The notes under the pieces were generated by a model. It was given only the letters and a program-made list of their open reading frames with translations, did no database searches and was not told the origin of the DNA. This document shows, one piece after another, positions 24,501 to 37,270 of a stretch of DNA of 64,000 bases. Within the stretch, counting starts at the first letter, position 1; every line of letters begins with the position of its first letter. The DNA lies in the NCBI GenBank assembly GCA_947579665.1, contig OX388348.1, positions 2,480,001 to 2,544,000 of the forward strand, written 5' to 3'. This DNA is from Sympetrum striolatum (taxonomy: Eukaryota > Arthropoda > Insecta > Odonata > Libellulidae). A program made the position numbers and the translations under genes.

Positions 24501-26061
24501 ACGCATAAAGTATACTATCGGTGACTCAACATTCTTACTAAAATGACTTTTACACAAATATCTTCGATTATCATTGGTCATTATAATTAGTTTTGGTGAT
24601 AAACGGAATCGCTTCCAGATAATTTAACTCGTATTCTCATGTAAGTCGGAGTCAAGTTCTGTAAAGGGATTACATGATTTAGGTATTTAGAATCGCCATT
24701 ATTACCAATTACATTATTACTGTAGTTCAATAAGAGAAATAAAGCCTGGAAGCAATAACATTAATCTACGTGAATTCGATGTGATACGTAATACAGTAGC
24801 CTTAAAAAAAAATGCCCAAAGAATTCACCAGGAGTACACTTCTCCCTCACTCACATAATGCCTTCAGGAGACTTCAGTAATTTGCTTATGTTTTTGAGAC
24901 TTGGAGAGCAGAGAGATAGTTTTTTTACATTATTTCGTTTTTGTTAATGAGATTAAAACTTAATTAACGACAATGATGAAGATTCAAATTCTAGCATAAT
25001 TGAAAGGAAACGGCGCTGAATTTTGGCACGATAACAAAAATATTTACACTCAGTTCATGAATATCCGTTCATTAAATATTCACTTTCGCGTTCATCGCTG
25101 AAATTCCACTCAAGGCTCTCGGTTAGGGTCCACAGAGAAGTCCCTAAAGGCAAAGGGAGCCTCTTAAAAAATTCCACATCCCACGCACGTCGCAAATCCC
25201 TTCAGAGATAAAATAGCCACAATCCGCTGGAGACATGAAAAATAAAACAACATCCGATGAAACGACTTCCTCCAAAGAGGTGGACAAGCTCTCGAAGGAA
25301 ACGCCAGAGGCGGTCGAAGTCTGCAAAGGGGACTAACAATAAGAGGCGTAGGAAGATGTAGCCCTCCGGCAAGGACGTAAAGGGGTGATATGAAACCGAG
25401 AAGAAAACCAGTCTGACATCGCATCCCATGATATAATGGGAACAATGCGAGCGGTTCTTATCATCGAGTCTTTTGTCGAAATGTGGAAAGTCTCCGTGCA
25501 TTGACTTTCTAAATGATTATTGCATAAAAGACGGTGCGAAGAAGGTCCGTGAAACTACAATGATAACTCACTGTTCTCGCGGTCGCAAACATCGACTGGT
25601 GCATCAAGAGTACGCTCGCACCCGAATACGATTTCTTCTGATAAAATGAATATTGTGCAGAGAGATCCGGTGGAACTTCATGTTTAATAAAACTTATTGA
25701 ATTAATTTAATGAATTATTAAAAACTTTTATTCGATTTCTTCGGGTCCACAAAAAACGTCAGAAAGAGAATTCGCTGTACCAATCAGACGCAAGCTGCAG
25801 TTATCCAGCAGAATGTATTCGATGTAAAAAATGGAAAGTGCTCATATAAATACGAATATAATGAACAAAATGAATTAGGAAATATAAATGCTTAGCGCAA
25901 TATTATTTTGCTGAATAAAAATATTGATAAATAAAATGACCACAGATACGACATTGGCCGAATAAGCGAAACAAGTTAAACGGACGAAGTGCATTCAACT
26001 GTCTTATTAAGAACACCCATACTAAGACTAATTACCTTAAGAAGCGAGTGCGAAATGTTAC
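21576..26061. other. Non-coding stretch with GC-richer islets
   Basis: Islets at about 21820-22300 and 25100-25680 have higher GC and several overlapping open frames on both strands (25164-25445 and 25202-25501 on the minus strand), none with a recognisable domain. Overlapping long frames in all phases point to a low density of stop codons rather than coding. The rest is AT-rich. Confidence 0.35.
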
Positions 26062-26131
26062 CTGGTGGCGGAATGGTTAATGCGCTATCTTTCTAATACG
26101 GAGGTCCCAGGTTCAAATCCCGGCAACCGGA
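26062..26131 (+). repeat. tRNA-like sequence / SINE, family 2, copy B
   Basis: CTGGTGG at the 5' end can pair with CAACCGG at the 3' end in six of seven positions, one of them G-U. GGCGGAATGGTTAATGCG fits box A and D-arm, and CCAGGTTCAAATCCCGG a T-arm. The would-be anticodon loop is TTTCTAA (TCT), but its stem has two mismatches. It is followed by AT-rich DNA. A decayed tRNA or SINE head is more likely than a working tRNA. Confidence 0.45.
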
Positions 26132-29100
26132 ATTTTTCCAGGTTATGGTAGGTGCGTTAATTATTAATTTTCAAGGGTTTATGGTAAGACTATCATTTTA
26201 AGACTAAAATTCGCCCTATTTAAGGTAGGAAATTATTAATATTATTTCGCCCCAAAATTTCGAATAATTTTATTTGAAAACCATTCCACCTTAATCTAAT
26301 TAATAGGTTTATAATCCGTTATCTTTGCATTTATTGCGTCTACAAAAATTGCGAATTTAGCTGAAAAATTCCTAAATATTCATTGAGTTGGAGGAGAAAT
26401 AAATAATTTTCAATCCAAAACAGTAAAAGAAAGGGAGGAAAAAAGTATGATGAATACACAATTTCTTTAACGTCGAGATGGATTAATTGTAATTTTAACA
26501 TTTACTCTCCAAATTTCTCGTTGAGGTAGGTACAGAAAAACTGATTTCCTGAGTAAGAAGGCTACCAAGGGCATGTATGTTTTTATTAATAAAATATTTA
26601 TAGACAGAGATACAGGTGCAGATCCGTAAACCTACCAGGGGGTTGTTTAAGACTGTTTCATTATACACCAATCTTCAATTAACTACTAGAGTGTCATAAA
26701 TATAAATATACGCGCAGTAGACGTAATGTGATTGTAGATGTACTTCAAAATATGCTTTTAATTTAGCTCCTCTTTAAATTCTACACTTATTACCTGTACT
26801 ACAAAGCCATCAATAGGTTTGGGTGATGGTCCCTTCGCTACCCTACCTTCGATTCGTTAATGGGAAGGTAAAACTCGCTCAAAAAAGAAGTGATAAGAGC
26901 GGAATTACATAAAAAAATGTTTGGTGGACACGTTCTCTATGAGTATAGATAGCTTAACAAGAATGACAAGTAAAGGAGTTTTCATTGGGAAATAAATTGA
27001 AAATGCATAAAAGACACCCTACACGACCGAAAACAGGAATTCAACTAGTAAGGGTCGTTTCTTTCTTAGACAATAATATTTCGGAGATACGCGATTCATC
27101 TACACCATATTCAGAGATAATGAAATATACGCCGCCTTGAATCCAAAATACATCAAACAATCAAGATATCCCGTTAAATCCCAAGAGAGATAAAAAGCGA
27201 TCACGTAGGGCGGATTCTCCTTTGGTGGAGTCGCAGCCAGATGTGTCGCGATGACTCATCATTCGATCTCCGAGTTATCAATGTCTGGTTAGGAAAATGA
27301 ATGCGTACTTGCTTGATAATCTCACTTTACTGTTGAAATCTTAAAAATTCTAACAAATATACTAAAAATCATATCGTAGACTTGCAAACAAATAAGACTT
27401 CAAAAATCAAAAGGAAAATGTAAATTAATAAATCGAATGCACATGGATCATATTAATAAGAGTTTTTCCTTACAAATTCATTTTCAATTCCCTCTTATTT
27501 TTTCAGGATTATTTTTGTTCCAATTTTATAATAACTGTCAAATATTTTCGGTTTCCTTCTCATTAATAAGATTTTGTGCGAACTTGCAAATACCAGAGAA
27601 CTTATGAACAAGGCAAATAAACCACGAGACTATGATCAGATGGTATGATATCAGCTGCTCATCGATCACAAACAGTTTTTCTTCTATTTATTGATTTTTC
27701 TGTGTGACAACAAAACAGAGGTTATAAAGTCAGCTTCATATACAGATAATTTTGTCTACAATATATAAAGTATATTTCATAAAAACAATTCAAACTATAC
27801 TTTGTTATCATATCATGTTTGATAAAATTCCAGTCTTAGAGAAACATTGGAATTTGATTTTGAAAGAACATACGAGTCTTTAAATTTGCACGTCTCTATA
27901 ATAAAATACATTTTGATGATATCTTAAAGTATGATCTGTAAAACAATGAAACAAAGGAAGGAATAATATAAGGAATGACAAAACAACTACAAAGTCTACA
28001 TCATCTCATGAAAAATATCAGAGTTTTACTACATATAATGATGATTGATATACTGCACATAATGATACATTCACAAGGAAAATACGAACCTTAAAAGGTT
28101 AATCATTACAACAGATCGAGAGTGAGTGTGCTAACGAACTTTAAAACTCAGGGAATATAAAAGCATGGCTTATATACATCTGATACTGAACAATTTCCAT
28201 GAAATTATTACATTTTCTATCATAAGAATTTTGATTAAAATTCATTTCAAGTTACTGAAGAACCACTGTTAATACACTGATAAATTAAAATCAAATACAT
28301 GTCATTTTTTAGGTTTTCATAAAGGATAACAGACAAAAACAATAAAAATCATGTATTTGCTGATGCACTTGCAGGTTGGAGATATTCCACAATCAGAAGC
28401 AGGTTGAAACACTCAGCTACTTTGCAAACAGGAAACGCGATAGGGCTATTTATAGAAATGTATGCAGTTGGATATGAACCAAGAAGAAATAAACAAAAGG
28501 TCCTTGATATACGATGATACAAGGAGACATTCACAAGACAACATGGAGGCAAATTTTATTTTAAAGATGGAAGTACGTAGTTTTAACACAAATAATTTCC
28601 TGAAATCATAATCAACCAATCAAGTTCAAAATTGATAGGATTAACAACAGGGGATTAATGGAAATTATTCACACAAGAATTCAAAAAGACAGGAATACAC
28701 AAAACCCATAAAGAAAAATATGCTAAAGAAAGAGGGGACTAGCAATTTGTAGAAAAAATGAAGGAAAATTCTTTAATCACAAAAAATAGTACTCAATATC
28801 AAACAATCTAGAGTAGGCTACCTTAAAAGTACGTAGGAAATCATCACCATTGAATATGTCATGATAAACTAAGAATAAGTACATCCAAAATATTGATCTA
28901 ATAGTTGAGAAAAGTATGCCATAAAGAGTACACGAACTGATAATTTCATGTAAGGACTATCTGAGAATCTGGAAATTCCATTAGCAATATCATCTTTCAA
29001 ACACAAACACTGAGTTGAGAGATACTAAAAACAAAATGATCACCTTAAATATGCGATAAATATTATTCCATAAAGCAAAACCACAGCAACCATAATTTAT

Positions 29101-30539
29101 AATATGAAATCAATTAAAATCAATGTTCTCCATCACCAAATATCTCAGAAAAAAACTACATTAATATCATTAAGAAAAAATACATGCAAACATTAGAGCA
29201 AAACATTCAAATCTTTATCTCCTTAGAGGCATTCAGTACAGGACTGACATAAGAAATACAAAAATCTTGTTGGAGAATAACACTTATCAAATGATCTTTC
29301 TAAGAAATACCAAAGGTATATAAAATACTTTACAGCTATAGCTATTGGGAGGAAAAGATCCCCTTAAAAAAAGAGAAAGAAAACCTGAAAGGGAATAACT
29401 TATTCTTTGTAGAAATTTAATTTGCTTTGACAAAAAGGATACATTCCAAAAACATAGAACGGATATAAAATACTAAATAGCAGCTTTAAACTAACTAACG
29501 CTCAGAAATAAACACTCAGTTAAGCTTTCTAACTCCAATTGTATTGCTTAGTCAAGATTACTCACCGAGATTTTTAAATTTTCACACATATATCATATTT
29601 AGTGCCCTTATTGATTCTAGAAGTCATACATTAATATTCTCACAGCACATAATGAGATAAAAAAGGTTTAAAAATATAGCCATTGCATTGTTTCAACATC
29701 TCAGCAATAGCTAGTATCCGCAATATTATACTACAATTGCCTAATCAACTTATTTCACCCTAGTATTCAATTTAAATCCAGTATGGTGTTCCCATATAAT
29801 TTATCAGAGTTCCAACGTAAAGTATCCTGATAAAACGGCATTAAAAAACCTCCAATATCAATTTCTATTTCTTCGATTCTTGAACAATTAAGAACAATCA
29901 TTACAGTGATAGAGATCATAAAATTCAATATTCTCACATGTTTATTAAAGAGTGACTCAGAACAAAACTATATAACAGCGGCGATGACTATTTATTATAT
30001 AAAATGAATACGAAACGAGTGTATATACCGTTTGAACAAGTCTTAATAGCAATCCATACAATACTTAAGCCTTTAAACAATTTTTTGAGCAAAATTTACC
30101 TTCAACTGGCGAAAAATATGTAAGACGTTCCATTTACAATGAGCATAAGATATTTAAAACTTTCACCACCTTCAAAACATCCTTTTTGGATAACTTGACC
30201 TAACCCAACGAAGTTTACTTCAAATGGCAAAACAATCTCCAAACCAAGATTGAAAATCTTTCCTATGCAATAACTGTAATGTTTTCAACAATGGACTGCA
30301 AAGCGAGAGAAATCCGCAATTTTCTGTTTGATAATACAAAAAAAGATAGTTATCATGCAACATTTAGATTTCACTTCTCCATTATTTTTGGCAGCTGATC
30401 GTTTATCTCATCCTGGTCATATAGGTCAACAACCTTAACTGATTTGAGGTATATGGCGCAAATAAGCCATGAGTTTAGAAATGTGCTAGGATAAAGGAGA
30501 TTTTGGGGTGAGGAAATATGAGATAAATCAAATGTTTAC
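26132..30539. other. Probable Cbl intron 1 (part), no exon recognised
   Basis: Downstream, in the sense of transcription, of the Cbl exon donor at 30540. Strongly A-rich on the plus strand, that is T-rich in the transcript sense, with falling CpG. I looked for the conserved next Cbl segments (EF-hand, SH2-like, RING with its Cys/His pattern) and saw none, though exons under about 40 codons could be missed. Confidence 0.4.
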
Positions 30540-31087
30540 CTGTTTCCGAAGTTATTCTTCCAGAATTCGGCAGCGTCACTTTTCGTAATTCTGAACTGGT
30601 CACCAGCAAAAGTTCCACCAGGGAATATAGCTTTAAGTTCGCTTAGCATGTGACTGAACACTAAACTTAATTTAGTTAGATTCCTACGATAGTGTGAATT
30701 TTCATCGAACATTTTCTCTTTGCCCTCTTTAAAAAGTTTGATTGCTTGTTTGCACTTCCTCATCAGGTTCACTATGAATACATTAAAATGTTCATTACTA
30801 TGTAACACGGCCATTTTGTCTTCATACTTGGAATAAATAAGCTTTAAACGTTGGTAAGTGTCTGGAAGAATGTCCAGAATGAAAGGGGGCGAGTTCTTGA
30901 GGTTCATTTTCTGATGTTGACACAACTTCACCACCTTGTCCATCAACTTCCATGTTTTGTCTAATGTTCTCTTGTCTGTTGCTAGCTTCGGAGGAGCTAT
31001 GGCTTCAGCAAATGCACCATGTAGTTTCGAAAATATTGAAGAAATGTTCTTATGTTGAGTAGTCCTACTCCTGTTGTTGGCCGCCAT
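30540..31087 (-). CDS. Cbl: Cbl E3 ubiquitin ligase, first coding exon (four-helix part of the TKB domain)
   Basis: Cbl proteins bind phosphotyrosines on activated receptor tyrosine kinases and ubiquitinate them, driving endocytosis and degradation. This exon encodes 182 residues plus two bases. After ~40 variable residues come near-identical Cbl words: [53 protein letters not shown] and [12 protein letters not shown]. These span the four-helix bundle at the start of the tyrosine-kinase-binding domain. The ATG at 31087 is in good context (CATCATGGCG) and is the only upstream Met in frame. The exon ends ...GGAAACAG|GTAAAC at 30540 in phase 2; reading through meets a stop at once. EF-hand, SH2-like, linker and RING parts were not found, so intron 1 probably leaves the window. 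Confidence 0.95.
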
Positions 31088-33890
31088 GATGGATTCTCCT
31101 TCCTACACGGGTGATTTGAGAACGATTCTCGAATAATCACGCCACAACATTCATCTGATACACTTTACTGGCATCATATCCATACAAAATCTATTGAAAG
31201 GATTATTGATCACCATCCACACCTTGCAGTTCAGCAGCCACACTGAAAACAACACTAAAATACTTCCCATCAACTCACCGCATCCTGTTTTGCCGATTGG
31301 ATTACGACAATGCGCAGCTCAATGTTGTCGGGCTCTAGACGAGGTTGCCAAGTATACTTCGAAAGAACAGATGAAACACTATTGCGTTCATAGGTCTTTT
31401 CAATTCGTCTTTCGCGTCATATACTGTAATTTTACTGATACTGGCAGATTTAAAAGTGTAATCCTATTCATGAAAGGCTTCTATACCTAAAAATAATTAA
31501 TTATTTTATATTTAATGATAATTCATTGATAGACATTGAACTCTGAGAAAAGCTAAATGCAAAAATTTTATCCTTATCCGTGCTATAAATATTCGTACTG
31601 AAAATATATTTTTTTAAAGTCACACTGTTCTATATATATATATGATTTCATTGTTTAATTGCCTTATATTGAATTTTATTAAAGGATTATAATTTGTATT
31701 CCTCATCTGCTGCGGCAGAAAATATCTATAATACTTATTGAAAAAATGTGTAAGTGGAGAACCCCTCCTAGTCTAGAATGAAAACATCTCCAACTTTATA
31801 ATGAATTTCATCAAGATAATAAAAGAACTTAGAATATGCTTTCATGTAAATTCATAATATGGCCAGACAAAATTGAAGCACACAGTCATCCATTTTCCAC
31901 AGCCAAATTCCATGTACACACTTAAGTGTGTACATGGTATTTTTTTGGAGTTCACAACCACAGAAAATGTTTTTTTTCCAATTTTCATAAATACAAATGT
32001 AATAATTTAAGGATAGTGGAGCTAATTTTATGTTAGCCATCTTTATTTGCCTTAACTTTCATTTTGCAGTATCGGTAAATGAATCTTCATTTCAAATACT
32101 GTTTTGGAAATATCCTGAAAAGATTTCTCTATGTTTATTGATATGATTTATTCTAAATATTGTTAATCTATTTTGATGGTTATATCTGCAGCATTCACTA
32201 TGCCTTTTGTTAAAAAGCTTTTTAATAATGGCAACATAAAGTTAACAATAGTTTTTACTCCAATTTATGCCCACTTGTATTCAGCAACAAACTTTGATTA
32301 GAATATTTTATTGCCGAATTCTAAACTATAAATGTAGAATTAATGATTTTGAATGTTTATAAAACTTAAAATGATGAATATATCAAAATATACCTTTGAC
32401 ATTGAAATCAGAACGATAAATCTACTTGGATAATAGCTAATTCCTCTAATAGAAAAGATCTTTTAATTAACTGAATCACACCAGTGATCTCCGCCGTGAA
32501 GTAAGTTCAATATGCCTTGTATCTCAGGTTACAAAAACTTAAATCTAAAAGACATATGACCTGTTGGAACAAGGGGTATATCAGTGATGTTTTACTTTAA
32601 CTAGACATAATTTAGAACCCAAGGTATAGGAAAGAGCAAAAATCTGTATTTGCAAAGACAATCAAGTTTTGAGTAAGTTGATGGCTATTATTGGAAACTA
32701 ATTAAAGAAATAATTAAGCATTATGAATGTGTTTCTTAATACTGCTAGCATTTCAAAGAGAACAGGAAGGCACAAAAGCCAAGATGGATTCTGGAAAAAA
32801 ACTCAATACAAGATTAATGTTCAAAAGATTTTGGCCATCTGATAATGAAGATAACATTGCAAGAAATGTTACTTTAGTAAATTATAATAAATAAAAGAAT
32901 TCACAATAAAGTTCTGCCTTTCATTGACCAATAACAAATTATATTAAATAAATAAACTAAGAAGTAGTCTGACTTTTCCATGCAGGGTTGATGCCTCTGG
33001 CTATAAAAGTCACTTCATCTTCAAAATAAACCTCATCCTCATATTCACCAAAACCATAATGATGGTTTGGGTTATGAATGCATTGCATATTATGAATAAA
33101 ATATGGGAAAATGGCTTAGTGGAAAAAAAACTATGAAGTAGATTGGTTTGTCTGATAGCATCAACGTAATGACAAAGAAATTTCTAAATGAAAAATAAGT
33201 CAATTAACAAATGTCATTTATGAATATTTTTTATCAATCATTTTCACCTATCATGCTTTTGATGTTAATTCTGGAACCTGTAAATTTTCTAAATATACTG
33301 AAAAAATGTCACCAGTTATGTAAAGTAATAATAGTTTATTTATGGGCAGGAACTGTATGTGAATAATTTTATTAGAAACTTATTATTCTTAGAGTACCAA
33401 ATTTTCATTTTTTGTTTTGTATTATTCCTTGTATTACTGTATAATAATCACTTCATGATACATTATACTAACATTGTGAAGTGTCCTTTAATTTGATGAG
33501 AACCTTTCAACCTTTTACCATTGAAACCTTACCCATTGCAATTAGATCTCTTTTCAAATGATACGTCACAATCCTTTCAGAATATTTATCTACTTCAAGT
33601 AAGAAATAAGATAAAAACATCCAATAAATTATAGCCTAATGAAGGATAAATTATGAATGTTGCAGGCGATTCATTCTTATTCTTTTATGTACCTATCTTA
33701 TTTGTTCCTGCTTTACTCTAGTATTAGCTTCTGCATGATTTTCAAGGTATCTATAGAAAGTCATGATAAGCTACATATTCTGCATCAGTGGCGAAACAAT
33801 GAGTTAATTAAAGACTTAGTCACTATCAAATGCAGTATTCAATGCTTTCCATAAGTGGTACCTTATTGATTTAAGAATTTATTCCTTTTT
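31088..33890. other. Upstream region of Cbl and intergenic DNA
   Basis: The first ~250 bp hold several CpGs and are the likely 5' leader or promoter of Cbl; no TATA box at a useful distance was recognised. Beyond that it is AT-rich and CpG-poor. A perfect 28 bp palindrome at 31910-31937 is listed separately. No gene seen. Confidence 0.4.
31910..31937. repeat. Perfect 28 bp palindrome
   Basis: CCATGTACACACTT and its exact reverse complement AAGTGTGTACATGG are joined with no spacer. The expected frequency of a perfect 14 bp arm by chance is low. No adjacent gene or element explains it. Confidence 0.85.
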
Positions 33891-34596
33891 TACTTTCTCC
33901 ATATACGAAGTATAGAGAAAGTATTGTTTTCATGAAAAAATTCGACTTCGAGATTTCAACGGAAATACACGTTTTGGGGTCCCTAGAACACATTTTGACC
34001 ATTTTCGGAATGATGTCTGTGTGTGTGTGTGTCTGTATGTGTGTGTATGTTAGTGGGCGCTCTAACGTGAAAACTAAAAGTCGTATCAATACCAAACTTC
34101 ATATATAGTACTGTGGTGTGTGCTAATCAGAGTTGATTAGTTTTTGGAGTAAATCCGTTAACCGGAAGTCGAGCTTCATTCATTAAAGCTCATTTCCAGT
34201 TTTCAAAATATCTCCATAAATATGATATTTAGGTATATACTATTATTTATAAATGTTGTAGAAAATTTATTATACTATAACTTTTATAAGAATTATATTT
34301 TTGTATCACTGATTGTTTAGGAGTTATCCATGAAATACTGATAAACTGGAAGTTGCTGATTATGTACTTTGTGGGTGCTCTGGGCTGTATGTGCGAAAGG
34401 TCAATTTCATCGTTTTTGATCGAGCATGTCCCGAAAAACATTATATATAATGTTTGTGACGTAAAAGATAATAATATATAAATTAATCACTCATCTTCCA
34501 AGTTTATACTGAATATAGAGTTCGAAATTACTGTCGTAGATAAATATTTACATCTTATATATGGAGAAAGTCATGTGCTGGCCACATCAGATTTTT
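33891..34596 (-). repeat. Repeat family Z, copy 4
   Basis: Reverse orientation: the terminal hairpin (TACTTTCTCCATATAC / GTATAGAGAAAGTA) is at the left, and CTGGCCACATCAGA at the right is the family start. It has a short TG run (34018-34048) where copy 2 has its long CA array, and a single copy of the block that is doubled in copy 2. Its outer neighbour is repeat Y, as in copy 2. Confidence 0.75.
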
Positions 34597-34820
34597 ATCA
34601 GTTGAAGCTGTTTGATATTGTTCGGCCAGACATGTTTTAATGTGAAATTAATCATCAAATGAATTCAGCTGTAATGTCTGAAGACTCCCTTACTGTAAAA
34701 CCATATTGAACAAGAGCAGAGCAAGCAGTGCATGAGGATTAAAAGACATAAAAATAGGTTCATCCTTTTCGTATTGTGTCTAAGAATGTCAAAGGTTTAG
34801 AAATTGCGTCTCTCAGAATA
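34597..34820 (-). repeat. Repeated flank Y, second copy
   Basis: Reverse complement of 11638-11863, with few differences. It lies between Z copy 4 and the left end of the TIR-bounded element. Confidence 0.7.
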
Positions 34821-35641
34821 CCCATACAAAAAAATCTGTGCTGCGACTGTACTAAAGCTGCACTGTAACTGTGCTAAGGGACTGTACTGTGACTGTACTT
34901 AGACTGCACTTAAATTGAAACACCACAGTGCAGTTATAGCAGAGTCACAGTGCAGTTGCCACAGCACAATTTTTACTATAATGCTCTTTCCTTGAATCAA
35001 TAATTAGCAGCCTAGAAATGGCATTGCCTATAGATCTTATTGAAATCAAGAAAAAGGCGAAAATAATTAAATCTGGATAGGCCAATTAGCAAACCGTAGT
35101 AGCAATTAATATCTATACAACATCTGTACAGTGTACAACCATAACATCCACACAATATCCAAATTTCATCCAAAAACATTGGATATATACACAGTATCCA
35201 AAGTTGCCATCCACACAATATCCAAGTCGGATATTCGCTGAAAAAAGGGTCCTCGTCAGCTCTTTCATATATTTATGCTTTTAATCTACTTTTTGAAGAT
35301 AAGTCACCAGTTTGAAAAAGTATTTCATTCCCTTGGGAAAGGAATTAATTGATGTAAAAACATTTATCCAAGTACAGCGTTTTGCATTGCAGTTTAAATT
35401 ACTTAACGGTTGACACTGATTGATGATTTACTATAGCAGTCACCTAAAGCACTTTTAGTCAACAATGATCTGGTGGAATAACTCTTATTGGCAAAAGTAT
35501 TGTTAGATTAACTATACCTACATCATTTTTATTAACTAAAATTGAAAAGTTTTTGAAGGATAGGAAAATGAATACTGCAATTTCTATGTTAACATACTAT
35601 TTATCGAATAGTAGCAAAGTACAATGAATTAATATTTTATT

Positions 35642-37061
35642 TTATTTGTTAATTTTCTTATGATGCCTAAATTTGGTGTGGCGTAACAAATCCTTCACAT
35701 AATTTTCCACGTCTTTTGAAGAGATACCTTCCCACTTGGAATGCCGAACAGCATCTACAAGAAAATAACAATTACATGCTATTGACAGCAAGTACATACA
35801 CATTACCATTTAATTAGTCTTTATGCTAGGAATAAGACAAGCTAGAATGAAGTAATTTAAATAATATCGATGGTATAACTCATTGTGAAGAACAATTGAA
35901 GTGCTGTGACAATGGGATACAGAATGCCAATTCTTCTATGAACAGTAAGTATAGTTTGATACAAATAAATAAAGATCACCCTGAAAATTACTGCAATAGT
36001 TTTCATAAATTAGTAATTTCTGAAATGTCATTAATATGTGGAGTATTTCATCTATACATTACATACAATCTAACCTAATTCTAATAAATTTCTGCATGTA
36101 TTCCTAGCACTATGAAAATGTACACATTTTCACACACACCATGGATGTTTAAATTCTTTTTTGCAAATCCCTACATTTGTAAACCCTTCAAAATTTTAGA
36201 CAGTTACTAGACAAACAGATCTCAAATTTTAAGAGTTTTTCTGATTCCCCACTAAGAATACAATTTATTTTACTACTTGTGAATTTTAAACCAATGCATA
36301 CCAAAAATAGCAGTCTTCAAGACAAGTTCAGAGAATACATTTTTCTTTTTATACCCAATCCAACTACAACTGGCAGCCAGGTTGTCTGTCATGACATGCT
36401 GGAGAATACATACAATCATGTCCTTTGCAGTGTTCCCTCCAATGAGGGATAACTCAGACACCTGCAATTAAATTGATAAAGTACACTTTAATCAGACTTT
36501 TCCAGTTGGTTTATATTTTATCTAGCTATATTTTATTAACATTCATCTTACCAATATCTTTCTAAATCCCACATCTTTCATTCTTTCCTCTGCTGCATCC
36601 AACTCCTCTTTGGTTCCCAGGGGAAATTCCAATACACTATATTTTTCTTCCTCCTCATAGTTCTGGGGTTTGTTATCTTTTGCTATTGTAGCTTTCCCTT
36701 CTATTGAGGCTAGCCTCTGTTCTATGTCTACAACAGCTCTCATCTTTAAGAGCATTGTCCTTAATATTTCCTGCAATCCTGAAAGGGATAAATCAAACCT
36801 CACATAAATGTCAATCAATAGCTTCCTTGTTTTAGTAACAGCAAACTATAGTGATTTACACTGACTCAACTCGGTCCTGTCCTCCTCTGTTCTTACATTG
36901 CTCCTTAGATTTCCACAGCTGCATTTCTTCTTTGCATGTACTGCATTTTCAGTTATGCCATTTACTTCAACTTCACTCTGTGAAGACACAGGAGGAATTA
37001 TTCTCTTTCTTGATTTTGATCCAGCCCCACTGTCTTCATTGGAGTGCTCCTCATTTTCCAT
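35642..37061 (-). CDS. DUF4806-domain protein, four exons, 231 aa
   Basis: Function unknown. Exons by splice logic: 36866-37061 (ATG 37061, GCAATGG context; donor GTCAGT), 36552-36778 (acceptor CCCTTTCAG, donor GTAAGA), 36302-36461 (acceptor ATTGCAG, donor GTATGC), 35642-35754 (acceptor TTGTAG, stop TAA). All phases agree: 696 nt, 232 codons including the stop. Residues 1-65 are acidic and basic with a SRKR patch and a CSCGN motif. A short helical stretch follows (LQEILRTMLLKMR, IEQRLASIEGK). The C-terminal half has the DUF4806 order: FPLGTKEELDAAEERMKD, FRKIL, LSLIGGNTAKDMI, LAASCSWIGYKKKN and DAVRHSKW. In this family the motif around the GG and the W-x-G lies in the core. The first donor is the weakest; an alternative two bases off would create a stop. 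It sits in a TIR-bounded block, so it may be transposon cargo. An upstream coding exon is possible. Confidence 0.85.
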
Positions 37062-37145
37062 TGCAACTACCCCTTCTTCAATAGAAATTTCTTCGGTAGA
37101 AATTTACCATTTCTTCTAATGGAGGTACCCTTGGAAAAGAAGTCA

Positions 37146-37270
37146 GGTAAATTTCTAGTTTCACACAGTCAGCCTTTTTTTCTTTTTCTCAAGTGGTTTT
37201 GGCCCGATTTCGACGATATTTTAGGGGGAGACACTTGAAACATGGCGGCATGTGAAACTAGAAATTTACC
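37146..37270. repeat. Stem-loop / short inverted repeat upstream of the DUF4806 start
   Basis: GGTAAATTTCTAGTTTCAC (37146-37164) is answered by its exact reverse complement at 37252-37270. The 87 bp between holds a CpG-bearing stretch and AAACATGGCGGCATG, which resembles the YY1/Pho recognition site often found at transcription starts. Either a small MITE or part of the promoter. Confidence 0.6.

Noticed and set aside
31110..31135. Heat-shock element upstream of Cbl (GAACGATTCTCGAA)
   Set aside because: The spacing between GAA and TTC units is three bases rather than two, so it does not fit the HSE consensus.
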